A stretch of DNA of 64,000 bases from Methylobacterium sp. 17Sr1-1 (GTDB lineage Bacteria > Pseudomonadota > Alphaproteobacteria > Rhizobiales > Beijerinckiaceae), in NCBI RefSeq assembly GCF_003173775.1, contig NZ_CP029552.1, positions 1,344,001 to 1,408,000 of the forward strand, in the 5' to 3' direction. The notes beneath the pieces were generated by a model. The model did no database searches. It was not told the DNA's origin and saw nothing but the letters and a program-made list of their open reading frames with translations. A program made the translations under genes and the position numbers. Below are positions 46,196-55,020 of this stretch, piece after piece. Every line of letters begins with the position of its first letter. The stretch's first letter is position 1.

Positions 46196-46831
46196 ATGAG
46201 CTTCCTGCCCGATACCCCGACGCTGCTCGCCTATCTCGCCGCCTGCCTGGTGCTGTTCGTCACGCCCGGGCCCGACATGAGCCTGATGCTCGCCCGCACC
46301 ATCGGGTCGGGGCGGCGCGCCGGGATCGTGACGGTGCTGGGCACGAGCCTCGGCACCCTGGTCCACACGCTGGCCGCCGTGCTCGGCATCTCGGCCCTGA
46401 TCGCCGCCTCGGCCACCGCCTTCACGGTGCTGAAGGTGGTGGGCGCGCTCTACCTCGGCTGGCTGGCAGTCGACGCCCTGCGCCGTGGCTCGTCCCTCAC
46501 CGTCCGGGCCGAGGCGGTGCGGGGCGGCCCGTGGCGCACCTTCTGGCTCGGACTCGGCGTCAACCTCACCAACCCCAAGGTGGTGCTGTTCTTCCTCACC
46601 TTCCTGCCGCAGTTCGTGCGCGCCGGCGCCCCCGATCCGACCGGCCAGCTCGCCTTCCTGGGCCTCGCCTTCGTGGGCCTGTCGCTGCCGCTGGGGATTT
46701 TGATGGTGCTCGGCGCCGCCCGGGTCACCGGCGCGCTCCAGGCGCGGCCGCGGCTGATGCGCGGGATCGACTGGCTGTTCGCCGGCCTGTTCGGCACCTT
46801 CGCGGCCCGCATCCTGCTGACGGTGCGCTGA
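46196..46831 (+). CDS. LysE/RhtB-family amino-acid exporter
   Basis: A 211-residue inner-membrane protein with about six membrane spans. The family start FLPDTPTLLAYLAACLVLFV leads into TPGPDMSLMLARTIGSGRRAG. GALYLGWLAVDALRRG and GLGVNLTNPKVVLFFLTFLP are both diagnostic. ATG 46196 matches the family start; the upstream frame is not coding-like. The substrate is likely a neutral or basic amino acid or homoserine-like compound. Confidence 0.93.
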   Translation: MSFLPDTPTLLAYLAACLVLFVTPGPDMSLMLARTIGSGRRAGIVTVLGTSLGTLVHTLAAVLGISALIAASATAFTVLKVVGALYLGWLAVDALRRGSSLTVRAEAVRGGPWRTFWLGLGVNLTNPKVVLFFLTFLPQFVRAGAPDPTGQLAFLGLAFVGLSLPLGILMVLGAARVTGALQARPRLMRGIDWLFAGLFGTFAARILLTVR

Positions 46832-46853
46832 CCCGTCCCCTTGCGCCGACCCG

Positions 46854-48383
46854 TCAGGAAGCGGCGTCCACCTTCGCGACCAGGCGCAGGCGGGGCGCCG
46901 TCGGCCGCGCCTCGGCCCGGCAGGTGCGGTTGCGGCCGGCGCTCTTGGCGGCGTAGAGCGCGGTGTCGGCCGCCTGGTAGAGCTCGGCCTGCGCGCCGCC
47001 GACGGCCTCCGCGAGGCCGATGCTCACCGTCACCGCGCCGGGGCTAAGACCGGCGGAGGCCACCGCCAGGGTCGCCACCTCCTCGTGCAGGCGCTCGGCG
47101 ACCCGCGCGGCGCCCTCGGCGTCGGTGCCCGGCAGGATCACGCCGAATTCCTCGCCGCCGACGCGGCAGACGAGGTCGTGCGGCCGGTGGATGCGGGCCG
47201 ACAGGCAACGTGCCAACCCGCGCAGGATCTCGTCGCCGACCGCGTGGCCGTAGCGGTCGTTGAAGCGCTTGAAATGGTCGGCATCGACGATCAGCAGCCC
47301 GACGGGCTGGCCGCTGCGGGACGAAGCCTTCAGGGCCACCGCCAGGGCCTCGTCGAAGCGGCGCCGGTTCGGCAGCCCGGTCAGCCCGTCCGTCATCGAC
47401 AGGCGGGCGAGTTCGGCCTCGACCGCCTCGCGCCGCCGCAACTCCCGCCCGCACAGCAGCGCGAGCAGCACCGCGAGGCCGAACAGGGCGAGCAGCGTGA
47501 CGCCGATCATCAGCGCCCGGGCGCGCCAGCCGGCCTCGACATCCTCGGTGCTGATTCCGATCGACAGGACGAGGGGGAACGTGCCGACCTGCGTGAAGGT
47601 GAACAGCCGGTGGACGCCGTCCCGGTTCGCCCGCTCGGCGAAGCTTCCCTTTCCCTCCCGGATGAAGCGCTGGAAGTTGGAGGAGCCCGACACGTCGGCG
47701 CCGACGTCGCGCACGTCGTAGGGGTAGCGCATGATCCGGATGCCGTCCTGGCGGATCAGGTTGATGCTGCCGTTCCGGCCGAGGTCGATCTGCGACAGGA
47801 TCCGGGTGAAGTGGGACAGCTTCAGCGTCGCGACCGCGACGCCGCCGAACGACCCGTCCGGCTTGGTGATGCGCCGGCTGAACGCGACCGTGTAGGCGCC
47901 CGACATCCGCGACAGGTAGGGCTTGCTGATGTAGAGCCCGGCATCCGGATCGCGCTGGTGGACCTGGAAGTAGTCGCGGTCGGCGAAGGAGCCACCGGCC
48001 CCCGACGGATAGCGCGAGTTCAGGAGTCCGGTGCCGTGCTCGTCGAACAGCACCAGGATGCCCATGCCGTCGGCGGTCACGACGCGGTCGAACAGGACCA
48101 GCTGGAGCAGCGGCTCCGACGCATCGACGAGGTGCGGGCTCGCGACCTTGGCAACCACACCCTGCAGGGCGAGATCCATGATCTCGACGTTGCGGGCAAT
48201 GTCGGTCTCGATCACCTGCAGCAGGTTGCGGGAGGTGTCCTCGGACCGGGCCCACATTTCCCGCCGCAGTTCGTAGAGCATGAAGCCGGAGACGAGCAGC
48301 ATCCCCAGGGGAGCCAGCACACCGAGCACGATCCAGACCCGGACGGTCTTGATCGCGGCGAGGAGGCGGCGCGGCGACGGCAT
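46854..48383 (-). CDS. Diguanylate cyclase with a dCACHE sensor
   Basis: A 509-residue membrane enzyme making cyclic di-GMP. A membrane segment near residue 15-38, a large periplasmic CACHE domain (ADRDYFQVHQRDPDAGLYIS, SGAYTVAFSRRI) and a second segment (ALMIGVTLLALFGLAVLLAL) lead to a GGDEF domain. The active site is GGEEF near residue 407, and DADHFKRFNDRYGH precedes it. An RxxD inhibitory site (RPHD) lies five residues before GGEEF, so product inhibition is expected. It may influence the exopolysaccharide locus, but no direct link is visible. Confidence 0.94.
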   Translation of the reverse strand: MPSPRRLLAAIKTVRVWIVLGVLAPLGMLLVSGFMLYELRREMWARSEDTSRNLLQVIETDIARNVEIMDLALQGVVAKVASPHLVDASEPLLQLVLFDRVVTADGMGILVLFDEHGTGLLNSRYPSGAGGSFADRDYFQVHQRDPDAGLYISKPYLSRMSGAYTVAFSRRITKPDGSFGGVAVATLKLSHFTRILSQIDLGRNGSINLIRQDGIRIMRYPYDVRDVGADVSGSSNFQRFIREGKGSFAERANRDGVHRLFTFTQVGTFPLVLSIGISTEDVEAGWRARALMIGVTLLALFGLAVLLALLCGRELRRREAVEAELARLSMTDGLTGLPNRRRFDEALAVALKASSRSGQPVGLLIVDADHFKRFNDRYGHAVGDEILRGLARCLSARIHRPHDLVCRVGGEEFGVILPGTDAEGAARVAERLHEEVATLAVASAGLSPGAVTVSIGLAEAVGGAQAELYQAADTALYAAKSAGRNRTCRAEARPTAPRLRLVAKVDAAS

Positions 48384-48557
48384 CGAACGAAGTCTCTCGG
48401 GAAGGCGTCGGGAGGAACTCGACCGTGCCCCCGCGAGTCTAAACGAGATTCTGACGGACCCACTCGGCTTGTCCGTCTTCCACAGATACGCCGGGCCGGC
48501 GACTGGATTAACGTGTAAGATGGTCGGCGCGAACCCAGGGGTAGGGCGGGCGCCGGC

Positions 48558-49079
48558 TCACCGCCGCGGCGCCGCCCACATCGTCGCAGGCCCGCGCCCG
48601 GCGAAGCGCCCGGCGCCGAGCCAGTAGACCAGGCCGGCGACGCCGCCGGCGCAGAACAGGATCGCCGTCACCCGTCCCTCCCCGGCCTCGATCCCTGCCC
48701 CAATTTCGGCCCTTGCCGGCCCGGCGCCGCCGCGCATCAGCCAGGGCAGGAGCGCCGTGAGGAGCCCGGTGGCGCCGCCGTACCAGACGAGCGAGCGCCA
48801 GCCCAGCACCTCGCCGACGACCGCGTTCAGGGCGGGCGGCACCGCGACGAGGAGCAGGACGGCGCGCCCGAGGCTCACCGCTCCCTCGACCATCGCGGGG
48901 TCGGGCGCGTAGCCCTCGGCGAGGTCCGACAGCACGGCCTCCAACCCCGACAGGCCGAGGGCGCCCATGAGGTCGCGCAGGACCGGGTCCATGACGACGC
49001 CGACCCCGAGGGCGACGGCGCCGCAGGCGACCGCCATCAGGAGCGCGGTCGCGACGGCGAGGAGGCGGCCGAGGGACAT
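48558..49079 (-). CDS. Small membrane protein of unknown function
   Basis: A 173-residue protein with about four membrane segments (LLAVATALLMAVACGAVALG, AVLLLVAVPPALNAVVGEVL, LVWYGGATGLLTALLPWLM, RVTAILFCAGGVAGLVYWLG). It starts 10 nt after rlmN on the same strand and is probably co-transcribed. The layout resembles short uncharacterised integral proteins found next to rlmN in related genomes. No catalytic motif. Confidence 0.8.
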   Translation of the reverse strand: MSLGRLLAVATALLMAVACGAVALGVGVVMDPVLRDLMGALGLSGLEAVLSDLAEGYAPDPAMVEGAVSLGRAVLLLVAVPPALNAVVGEVLGWRSLVWYGGATGLLTALLPWLMRGGAGPARAEIGAGIEAGEGRVTAILFCAGGVAGLVYWLGAGRFAGRGPATMWAAPRR

Positions 49080-49089
49080 CGCGCCGGCT

Positions 49090-50397
49090 TCAGTCGTCGT
49101 CGTGCGCGGCGGCGTAGACGCCCTCGGCGCCGATGCCCTCCTCCAGCATCAGCCGGGCGCGGGCGCGCAGTTTCTCGGTCTCGCTCTTGAGCTGGCCACA
49201 GGCCGCCAGGATGTCCCGGCCCCGCGGCGTGCGCACCGGCGAGGCGTAGCCGGCATTGAACACGATCTCGGAGAAGCGCTCGATCCGCTCCCAGTCCGAG
49301 CACTCGTACCTGGAGCCGGGCCAGGGATTGAACGGGATCAGGTTGATCTTGGCCGGGATGCCCTTGAGCAGGCGCACCAGCTCGCGCGCCTCGGCGTCGG
49401 AATCGTTGACGCCCTTCAGCATCACGTACTCGAACGTGATGCGGCGCGCGTTCGACACGCCCGGATAGTCGCGGCAGGCCTGGAGCAGGTCGCGGATCGG
49501 GTATTTGCGGTTGAGCGGCACCAGCTCGTTGCGCAGGTCGTCGCGCACGGCGTGCAGCGAGATCGCCAGCATGGCGTTGGCCTCGAGGCCGAGGCGCTCG
49601 AATTGCGGCACCACGCCGGAGGTCGAGACGGTGATGCGCCGGCGCGACAGGCCGAGGCCCTCGTGATCGCTCATCACCCCGACCGCGTCGATGACGTTGT
49701 CGACGTTGTAGAGCGGCTCGCCCATGCCCATGAACACGACGTTCGAGACGAAGCGCGAACCGTCGACCGGCACGAAGGCGCCCTTCGGCGGGGTTTTTCC
49801 GGGCCAGTCGCCGAGGCGGTCGCGGGCGACCACCAGCTGCGAGACGATCTCTTGGGCCGACAGGTTGCGCACCAGGCGCTGCGTGCCGGTGTGGCAGAAC
49901 GAGCAGGTCAGGGTGCAGCCGACCTGGGACGAGACGCAGAGCGTGCCGCGGTCGTTGGCCGGGATGTAGACGCACTCGATCTCGGCGCCGCGGTTGTGGT
50001 CGTGCCGGCCGGTCGGCGGCATGCGGATCAGCCACTTGCGGGTGCCGTCGCGCGAGACCTGCTCGCTCACCACCTCGGGCCGGTCGAGGGTGTGGATGCC
50101 GGCGAGCTGACCTTTCAGCACCTTGCTGACATTGGTCATCTCGTCGAAGGACGAGGCGCCGCGCACGTTGATCCAGTGCCAGAGCTGGCCGGCGCGCATG
50201 CGCTGCTCGCGCTCGGGCACGCCCACGGCCGCGAGCCTGCCCTTCAGCGCCTCGCGGGTCAGGCCGACGAGGGAGGTCGGGCCGGTGGTCTCCAGCGCCT
50301 CGGGACGGATCTCGGGCGTCTTCTCGATCGCCGGAGCCTGCGCTGCTGGTACGGCGCCTTCCCCGCGCCGGGCGGTGTCGAACGACGCCGTCGCCAT
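49090..50397 (-). CDS. rlmN: Dual-specificity 23S rRNA/tRNA adenine-C2 methyltransferase RlmN
   Basis: A 435-residue radical-SAM enzyme that methylates A2503 of 23S rRNA and A37 of some tRNAs. The cluster-binding motif is [25 protein letters not shown] and [15 protein letters not shown] match the family, and the methyl-carrying Cys lies in [11 protein letters not shown] near the end. ATG 50397 gives an N-terminal extension of about 45 residues compared with E. coli, common in Rhizobiales. It is followed by the membrane gene at 48558. Confidence 0.96.
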   Translation of the reverse strand: MATASFDTARRGEGAVPAAQAPAIEKTPEIRPEALETTGPTSLVGLTREALKGRLAAVGVPEREQRMRAGQLWHWINVRGASSFDEMTNVSKVLKGQLAGIHTLDRPEVVSEQVSRDGTRKWLIRMPPTGRHDHNRGAEIECVYIPANDRGTLCVSSQVGCTLTCSFCHTGTQRLVRNLSAQEIVSQLVVARDRLGDWPGKTPPKGAFVPVDGSRFVSNVVFMGMGEPLYNVDNVIDAVGVMSDHEGLGLSRRRITVSTSGVVPQFERLGLEANAMLAISLHAVRDDLRNELVPLNRKYPIRDLLQACRDYPGVSNARRITFEYVMLKGVNDSDAEARELVRLLKGIPAKINLIPFNPWPGSRYECSDWERIERFSEIVFNAGYASPVRTPRGRDILAACGQLKSETEKLRARARLMLEEGIGAEGVYAAAHDDD

Positions 50398-50531
50398 GAG
50401 TTTACAGACCTTCGAATGAAACGGATTACCGCCGCATATAGGGGTATTGGGGCCGGAACGCGATGGGGCGGTGGGGAATACCCTGAGAGCAGAAAATGCC
50501 AAGGTATATGGACAAGCGCGGGACCTCCCCG

Positions 50532-50562
50532 CTCCCCTCTCCCCGCGGGCGGGGAGAAAGGG
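50532..50562. repeat. Palindrome related to the CCCCTCTCCC family
   Basis: CCCCTCTCCCCGC, loop GGGC, GGGGAGA and AAGGGG. It lies between rlmN and the IalB-like gene. Similar to the units at 30671 and 62157 but with different loop and arms. Confidence 0.65.
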
Positions 50563-50598
50563 GAATTCCCGTGCCCCACCGTCCAGGTTGCCTTACGC

Positions 50599-51201
50599 CT
50601 ACTTGCACTCCTCGCGCGTGCGCTTCATCGCCTCGCCGAAGCCGTCGAGGGCGTACTCGTCGGTCGAGGCGTTGCCGCGCTGCGAGACGGCCTTGACGAC
50701 GACCTTCTTGCCGCGGCTCATCTCGGCCACGACCTTGCTCTCGTCGGCCGGGTTCTGCACCCAGGCATTGGCGCCCTTCACCACCAGGGCGTAGCGGGCC
50801 GAGCCGATCGCGAGGCTGGGATCGGAGGCGCTGGAAGTCGGGGCCGGCACCGCGCCGTTCGCCGCGGCGGTCGTGGTCGCCTGGCCGCTGCCGGGCTTGG
50901 GCGCGAAGCCGAGCATCACCGCGACCTCGTTGTTGACCTTCTCGCCCTTGCGCACGGTGACGAAGAGGTAGGCCGGATCGCGCTTGAGGCTCTTCGGCAG
51001 GCGCACCTGCGGCTGGCTGATGGCGTAGCAGATGCGCGACTTGCCCTCGCCGGCGGCGAAGACGTTCCAGTCGCCGAAGGTGCCGATCGGGCTGGCCTGG
51101 AGGCTCGCGGGCGCGGCCTCCGCCTTGGGCTTCGGCCGGGCATCGGCGGGCAGGGCGAGGGCGAACAGGCCGAGGACGGCGAGGAGGGATGCGCGAATCA
51201 T
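50599..51201 (-). CDS. Invasion-associated locus B (IalB) family protein
   Basis: A 200-residue periplasmic protein. The signal peptide IRASLLAVLGLFALALPADA is followed by a spacer and FGDWNVFAAGEGKSRICYAI, the typical IalB core. YLFVTVRKGEKVNNEVAVML and YALVVKGANAWVQNPADESK are family segments, and the C-terminus ends in TREECK. The family name comes from Bartonella; in free-living Rhizobiales the role is unknown and it may be an envelope chaperone-like protein. Confidence 0.88.
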   Translation of the reverse strand: MIRASLLAVLGLFALALPADARPKPKAEAAPASLQASPIGTFGDWNVFAAGEGKSRICYAISQPQVRLPKSLKRDPAYLFVTVRKGEKVNNEVAVMLGFAPKPGSGQATTTAAANGAVPAPTSSASDPSLAIGSARYALVVKGANAWVQNPADESKVVAEMSRGKKVVVKAVSQRGNASTDEYALDGFGEAMKRTREECK

Positions 51202-51230
51202 GCGGGCACTCTAATCGCGGGGGGTGCGCT

Positions 51231-51300
51231 TGCCCACCCGATTGCCGGAAAATGCGGCGAAATCAGTGGGGTACAGCGACGCCCCGCGGAATTGCTGCGC
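51231..51300 (+). repeat. Possible decayed copy of the 104-nt element
   Basis: GGAAAATGCGGCGAAATCAG at about 51247 matches the core of copies B and C, followed by GTACAGCG and a GC-rich foldback ending GCTGCGCTG. The first part of the element is not recognisable. Located in the gap before the kinase-like gene. Confidence 0.45.
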
Positions 51301-51376
51301 TGCACGAATGACCCGGGGCCGCCGGTGGGGCATGGTTTGGCGAGGAACCGCCCGCTTGAGAGGCCGCGAAGGTCGC

Positions 51377-52429
51377 ATGAACGCCCCATCCCCGTCGGAC
51401 CTGCCCGAGACCATCCCGGTGCGCGAGGCGCACCGCTTCCCGACCGAGGCGCTGGAGGCGTTCCTCGCTCAAGCGGGCCTGGGGCGCTTGCGCGAGCTGC
51501 GCCAGATGCGTGGCGGGCAATCGAACCCGACCTTCCTGGTGATGGCCGAGGCCGGCGAGTACGTGCTGCGCAAGCAGCCGCCGGGCAAGCTCCTGCCCTC
51601 CGCCCACGCGGTCGACCGGGAGTTCCGGGTGCTGCAGGCGCTCTCGCGCACCGACGTGCCGGTGCCGCAGGCGGTGGCCTATTGCGCCGACGCGAGCGTC
51701 ATCGGCACGCCGTTCTACCTGATGGAGCGGCTGCACGGCCGGGTGTTCTGGGATCCGATGCTGCCGGAGCTCCCGCGCGAGGAGCGGGCGGGGATCTATT
51801 ACGGCATGAACGAGGCGTTGGCCCGCCTCCACCTGGTCGATCCCGGGGCGATCGGCCTTTCCGATTTCGGCCGCGCCGGCAACTACTTCCAGCGCCAGAT
51901 CGAGCGCTGGTCGAAGCAGTGGGTCGCCTCGAAGACCCGCGAGAATCCGGGAATCGACCGGCTCGCCGAGTGGCTGCCGGCCCATATCCCGGCCGACAGC
52001 GACGAGACCCGGATCGTGCACGGCGATTTCCGCCTCGACAACATGATCTTTCACAAGACCGAGCCGCGGGTGATCGGCATCATCGACTGGGAACTGGCGA
52101 CGCTCGGCCACCCGCTCGCGGATCTCGGCTACAACTGCATCGCCTACAACACCGACCCGTCGGCCTATCGCGGCATGCTCGGACGCGACCTGCCCGCGCT
52201 CGGCATCCCCACCCAGGACGAGTACGTGCGCCGCTACTGCGAACGCACCGGGCGCAGCGACGGCATCACGCCGTTCCACGTCGCCTTCGCGCTGTTCCGC
52301 CTCGCGGTGATCCTGGAGGGCGTGCTCGCCCGCGCGCAGGCCGGCAACGCGTCGAGCGACGAGGCGAGCCAGAAGGGCGCGCTCGGCATCGCGCTGGCCG
52401 AGCGGGGCTGGGAGCTGGCGCGGGGCTAA
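51377..52429 (+). CDS. APH-like phosphotransferase family protein (ACAD10/11 N-domain type)
   Basis: A 350-residue protein with an aminoglycoside-phosphotransferase fold. The start ATG 51377 follows AAGGTCGC. Nucleotide-binding residues are in MRGGQSNPTFLVMAEAGEYV and VLRKQPPGKLLPSAHAVDRE. The catalytic Brenner motif is IVHGDFRLDNMIF, with the metal-binding Asp in IGIIDWELATLGHPLADLGY. This subfamily phosphorylates hydroxy-acyl-CoA or similar substrates and is often near acyl-CoA dehydrogenases, but none is adjacent here. Its stop overlaps that of the convergent small gene. Confidence 0.9.
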   Translation: MNAPSPSDLPETIPVREAHRFPTEALEAFLAQAGLGRLRELRQMRGGQSNPTFLVMAEAGEYVLRKQPPGKLLPSAHAVDREFRVLQALSRTDVPVPQAVAYCADASVIGTPFYLMERLHGRVFWDPMLPELPREERAGIYYGMNEALARLHLVDPGAIGLSDFGRAGNYFQRQIERWSKQWVASKTRENPGIDRLAEWLPAHIPADSDETRIVHGDFRLDNMIFHKTEPRVIGIIDWELATLGHPLADLGYNCIAYNTDPSAYRGMLGRDLPALGIPTQDEYVRRYCERTGRSDGITPFHVAFALFRLAVILEGVLARAQAGNASSDEASQKGALGIALAERGWELARG

Positions 52430-52632
52430 CCCGCCTCACGCTCCCGCCGCCTTTGAAGGCGGGTGACGCCGTAGATCGTCGCGAGCCGCAGGCGGGCGGA
52501 GCGGACCGGGGGAGCGCTGCGCTCCGCCTGGACCGCCGCGATGGTGCGGAGCGCCGCCGCGACGGAGCGTTCCAGGTTCGACTGGCTCTGGGCGGCGGTG
52601 TCCTCGCCGCGCGGGGTACGGACGGGCTGCAT
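52426..52632 (-). CDS. Small basic protein
   Basis: A 68-residue protein. ATG 52632 is preceded by GAGGAGGGG, a strong Shine-Dalgarno sequence. The middle part (SNLERSVAAALRTIAAVQAE) is helical and the C-terminus is basic (IYGVTRLQRRRERE). No family recognised. Its stop codon overlaps the stop of the convergent phosphotransferase gene. Confidence 0.6.
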   Translation of the reverse strand: MQPVRTPRGEDTAAQSQSNLERSVAAALRTIAAVQAERSAPPVRSARLRLATIYGVTRLQRRREREAG

Positions 52633-52783
52633 CGGGACGTCCCCTCCTCTGGTCTCGATCTCTGTTTGAGCCCGACAATCCGGCGCGGTCGGGGCCGGAT
52701 CGTGGCAGGTCCAGGCCCCGATTAAGACTTTGTTCATTCTCCACAGTTCGTTGCCCCGCCTCATCAGGGGCTCTGGCACCGGG

Positions 52784-53374
52784 TCAGATCACCGGCAGGC
52801 CCGGCCAGGCGGTCGCGCACGCCGCGGAGGCCGCCGCGACGTCGAACAACCCGTCCACGCCCTCCCGCCAGAGCGAGAACAGCGTCGGCGGGCTGAGCGC
52901 CAGGACGGCGTGGACCTCCCGGCCGCCGAGGCGCGCTTCAGCGCCGAGACGCTGGGCCAGCGCCCGCATCCGCCAATTGCCGGGCAGGCAGCGCAGGTGC
53001 AGCCGGCGCATGCCGCCGTTGCGGGCGGCCTCGGTGAGGCGCCGGCCGAGCGCGGCGCCGAGGCCGCGGCCGCGATGGCCGGGCGCCACCGCGAAGGCGA
53101 TCTCGGCCTCCGCATCATGGCCCGCGGGGCGCAGCTCGCCGACGCCCCGCAGGGCACCGTCGATGAAGGCGCCGAAGATCCGGCCGTCGGCGGCGATAGC
53201 GTGCGCCGCGTAGGACGCGGCCCGGGCCTCGCTCACCGCGCCCATGAAGCGGTCGAAGCGGGAATCCGGGTCGAGGCTTTTGAACAGCGACACGACCGCG
53301 TCGCGGTCGCTCGACCAGAGGCGCCGGACCAGGATGCCGGCCGGCAATCGGGTAGGCTGGAGGCGATCTTGCAT
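52784..53374 (-). CDS. GNAT-family N-acetyltransferase
   Basis: A 196-residue acetyltransferase. ATG 53374 (MQDRLQPTRLPAGI) is chosen because the domain begins right after it; the frame extends to 53536 without coding character. The acetyl-CoA loop is FAVAPGHRGRGLGAALGRRL. The N-terminal VRRLWSSDRDAVVSLFKSLD and FDRFMGAVSE resemble the GNAT domain fused to acyl-CoA synthetases (Pat-like), but here it stands alone. Target unknown. Confidence 0.85.
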   Translation of the reverse strand: MQDRLQPTRLPAGILVRRLWSSDRDAVVSLFKSLDPDSRFDRFMGAVSEARAASYAAHAIAADGRIFGAFIDGALRGVGELRPAGHDAEAEIAFAVAPGHRGRGLGAALGRRLTEAARNGGMRRLHLRCLPGNWRMRALAQRLGAEARLGGREVHAVLALSPPTLFSLWREGVDGLFDVAAASAACATAWPGLPVI

Positions 53375-53622
53375 TCTCGAGGTGTGCTCCGAACGGTGAC
53401 GGCACGATCTCGAGCGTTTCCCCATCCCGGTCGCCGACCGGGATTGTGCAATGCGGGAGATATGGGCACCGTTCCGATGCTGCAGGGCACAACGGCCGTG
53501 CCGCCGACGCATGCACCCGCCATGATCTGACCGCATTGCCGGGCTCCGCGCGCATTGCCGAAATCCCGCCGCCGAAATCCCGCCGCATTGCGTGGACGGG
53601 GCCCGCGCGATAAGCCCCGCCG

Positions 53623-54822
53623 GTGACCCAAAGCCCCGCTTCCACCGCCCGCGGCCCGGTCGCCGCCCGCTACGACGCCCTTGTCGAGTCAGGCGCGATC
53701 GAGCGCGATCCCGCCCAGACCGGCCTCGTCGCCCGCCTCGACGAGGTGATCCGCGACCTCGCCGAGGCGCCGCCGCCGGCGAGCCCCGGCATCCTCGGCC
53801 GGCTGTTCGGCCGCAAGCCGGAGCCGGTCGCCGGCCCGTGCGGCCTCTACGTCTGGGGTCTCGTCGGCCGCGGCAAGACCATGCTGATGGACCTCTTCCA
53901 CGAGGCGGCGCCCGGCCCGAAGCGCCGGGTCCATTTCCACGCCTTCATGGGCGACGTGCACGAACGCATCCACCGTCACCGCCAGGCGGTGAAGCAGGGG
54001 ACCGCCAGAGGCGACGACCCGATCCCGCCGGTGGCCGAGGCGCTGGCGGCGGAGGCGCGGCTCCTCTGCTTCGACGAGTTCACCGTCACCGACATCGCCG
54101 ACGCGATGATCCTCGGGCGGCTGTTCACCGCGCTCTTCGCCCGCGGCGTGGTGATGGTGGCGACCTCGAACGTCGAGCCCGACCGGCTCTACGAGGGCGG
54201 GTTGAACCGCGCCCTGTTCCTGCCCTTCATCGAGCAGCTGAAGGAGCGGGTCGCGGTGGTGCGGCTCGATTCGCGCACCGATTTCCGCCTCGAAAAGCTC
54301 GGCGGCAGCCCGGTCTACCACGTACCGGCGGACGCGGCGGCGCAGGCCGCGCTCACCGGCGCGTTCCGGGCGCTCTCCGGCGAGCCTCAGGGCCGGCCGA
54401 CGACGATCCAGGTCAAGGGCCACGACGTGGCGATCCCCGAGGCCGCCGGCGGCGTCGCCCGCTTCACCTTCGCGGATCTCTGCGCCCGGCCCCTCGGCGC
54501 CGCCGACTACCTCGCGCTCGCCGAGCGCTTCCACACCGTGATCGTCGAGGAGATTCCGGTGATGGACATGCCCCAGCGCAACGAGGCCAAGCGCTTCATC
54601 ATCCTGGTCGACGCGCTCTACGACACCCGCACCAAGCTGCTCGCCTCCGCGGCGGCCGAGCCGACCGGGCTCTACCTCGCCGATTCCGGCCGCGAGGCGT
54701 TCGAGTTCGAGCGCACGGTCTCGCGCCTGATCGAGATGCGCTCGGAGGAATACCTCGCCCTGCCGCACGGACGGCCGGATTCGGAGGCCTCGGGCAGCAC
54801 GACGGGGCTGGTGGAAACGTGA
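53623..54822 (+). CDS. zapE: Cell division protein ZapE (AFG1-like ATPase)
   Basis: A 399-residue P-loop ATPase. Walker A is YVWGLVGRGKTMLMDLF, followed by VHFHAFMGDVHERIH, Walker B LLCFDEFTVTDIADAMIL, and the sensor region VMVATSNVEPDRLYEGGLNR, all diagnostic of AFG1/ZapE. ZapE destabilises FtsZ polymers under stress in E. coli. The start is GTG 53623; the ribosome-binding site is weak. The 248 nt upstream (53375-53622) contain a tandem CGAAATCCCGCCGC and no gene. Confidence 0.93.
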   Translation: MTQSPASTARGPVAARYDALVESGAIERDPAQTGLVARLDEVIRDLAEAPPPASPGILGRLFGRKPEPVAGPCGLYVWGLVGRGKTMLMDLFHEAAPGPKRRVHFHAFMGDVHERIHRHRQAVKQGTARGDDPIPPVAEALAAEARLLCFDEFTVTDIADAMILGRLFTALFARGVVMVATSNVEPDRLYEGGLNRALFLPFIEQLKERVAVVRLDSRTDFRLEKLGGSPVYHVPADAAAQAALTGAFRALSGEPQGRPTTIQVKGHDVAIPEAAGGVARFTFADLCARPLGAADYLALAERFHTVIVEEIPVMDMPQRNEAKRFIILVDALYDTRTKLLASAAAEPTGLYLADSGREAFEFERTVSRLIEMRSEEYLALPHGRPDSEASGSTTGLVET

Positions 54823-54835
54823 TGCTCTTGTGTCT

Positions 54836-54934
54836 TCGCATCGACACGTCGATGCGACGACGTCCGGCGCATGAGCGCCGGCGCCCGTTCGGGCTTGGCC
54901 GCCACCGTCGAACGAACCCGTCCGACGGTGGCGG
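54836..54934. repeat. Three inverted repeats after zapE
   Basis: TCGCATCGAC/GTCGATGCGA at 54836-54857; CCGGCGC/GCGCCGG at 54864-54881; CCGCCACCGTCG/CGACGGTGGCGG at 54899-54934. They lie in the 198-nt gap between zapE and the M20 peptidase. They could be terminators or operators. Confidence 0.65.
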
Positions 54935-55020
54935 TGCGAGGCCCGCTTCTTGATTGCGCCGCATTTCGCGCGCCGAAGCGGTGGCGCATTCTCGTTGTCA
55001 GACCGTTCCCGAGGCCCCCG

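Noticed and set aside
46006..46956. A 316-codon frame over the LysE gene
   Set aside because: Shifted frame of the LysE/RhtB gene, Arg/Pro-rich with no membrane segments.
48967..52725. A 1252-codon plus-strand frame across rlmN and IalB
   Set aside because: It is antisense to two well-supported genes and then runs out of frame through the phosphotransferase; no domain is recognisable.
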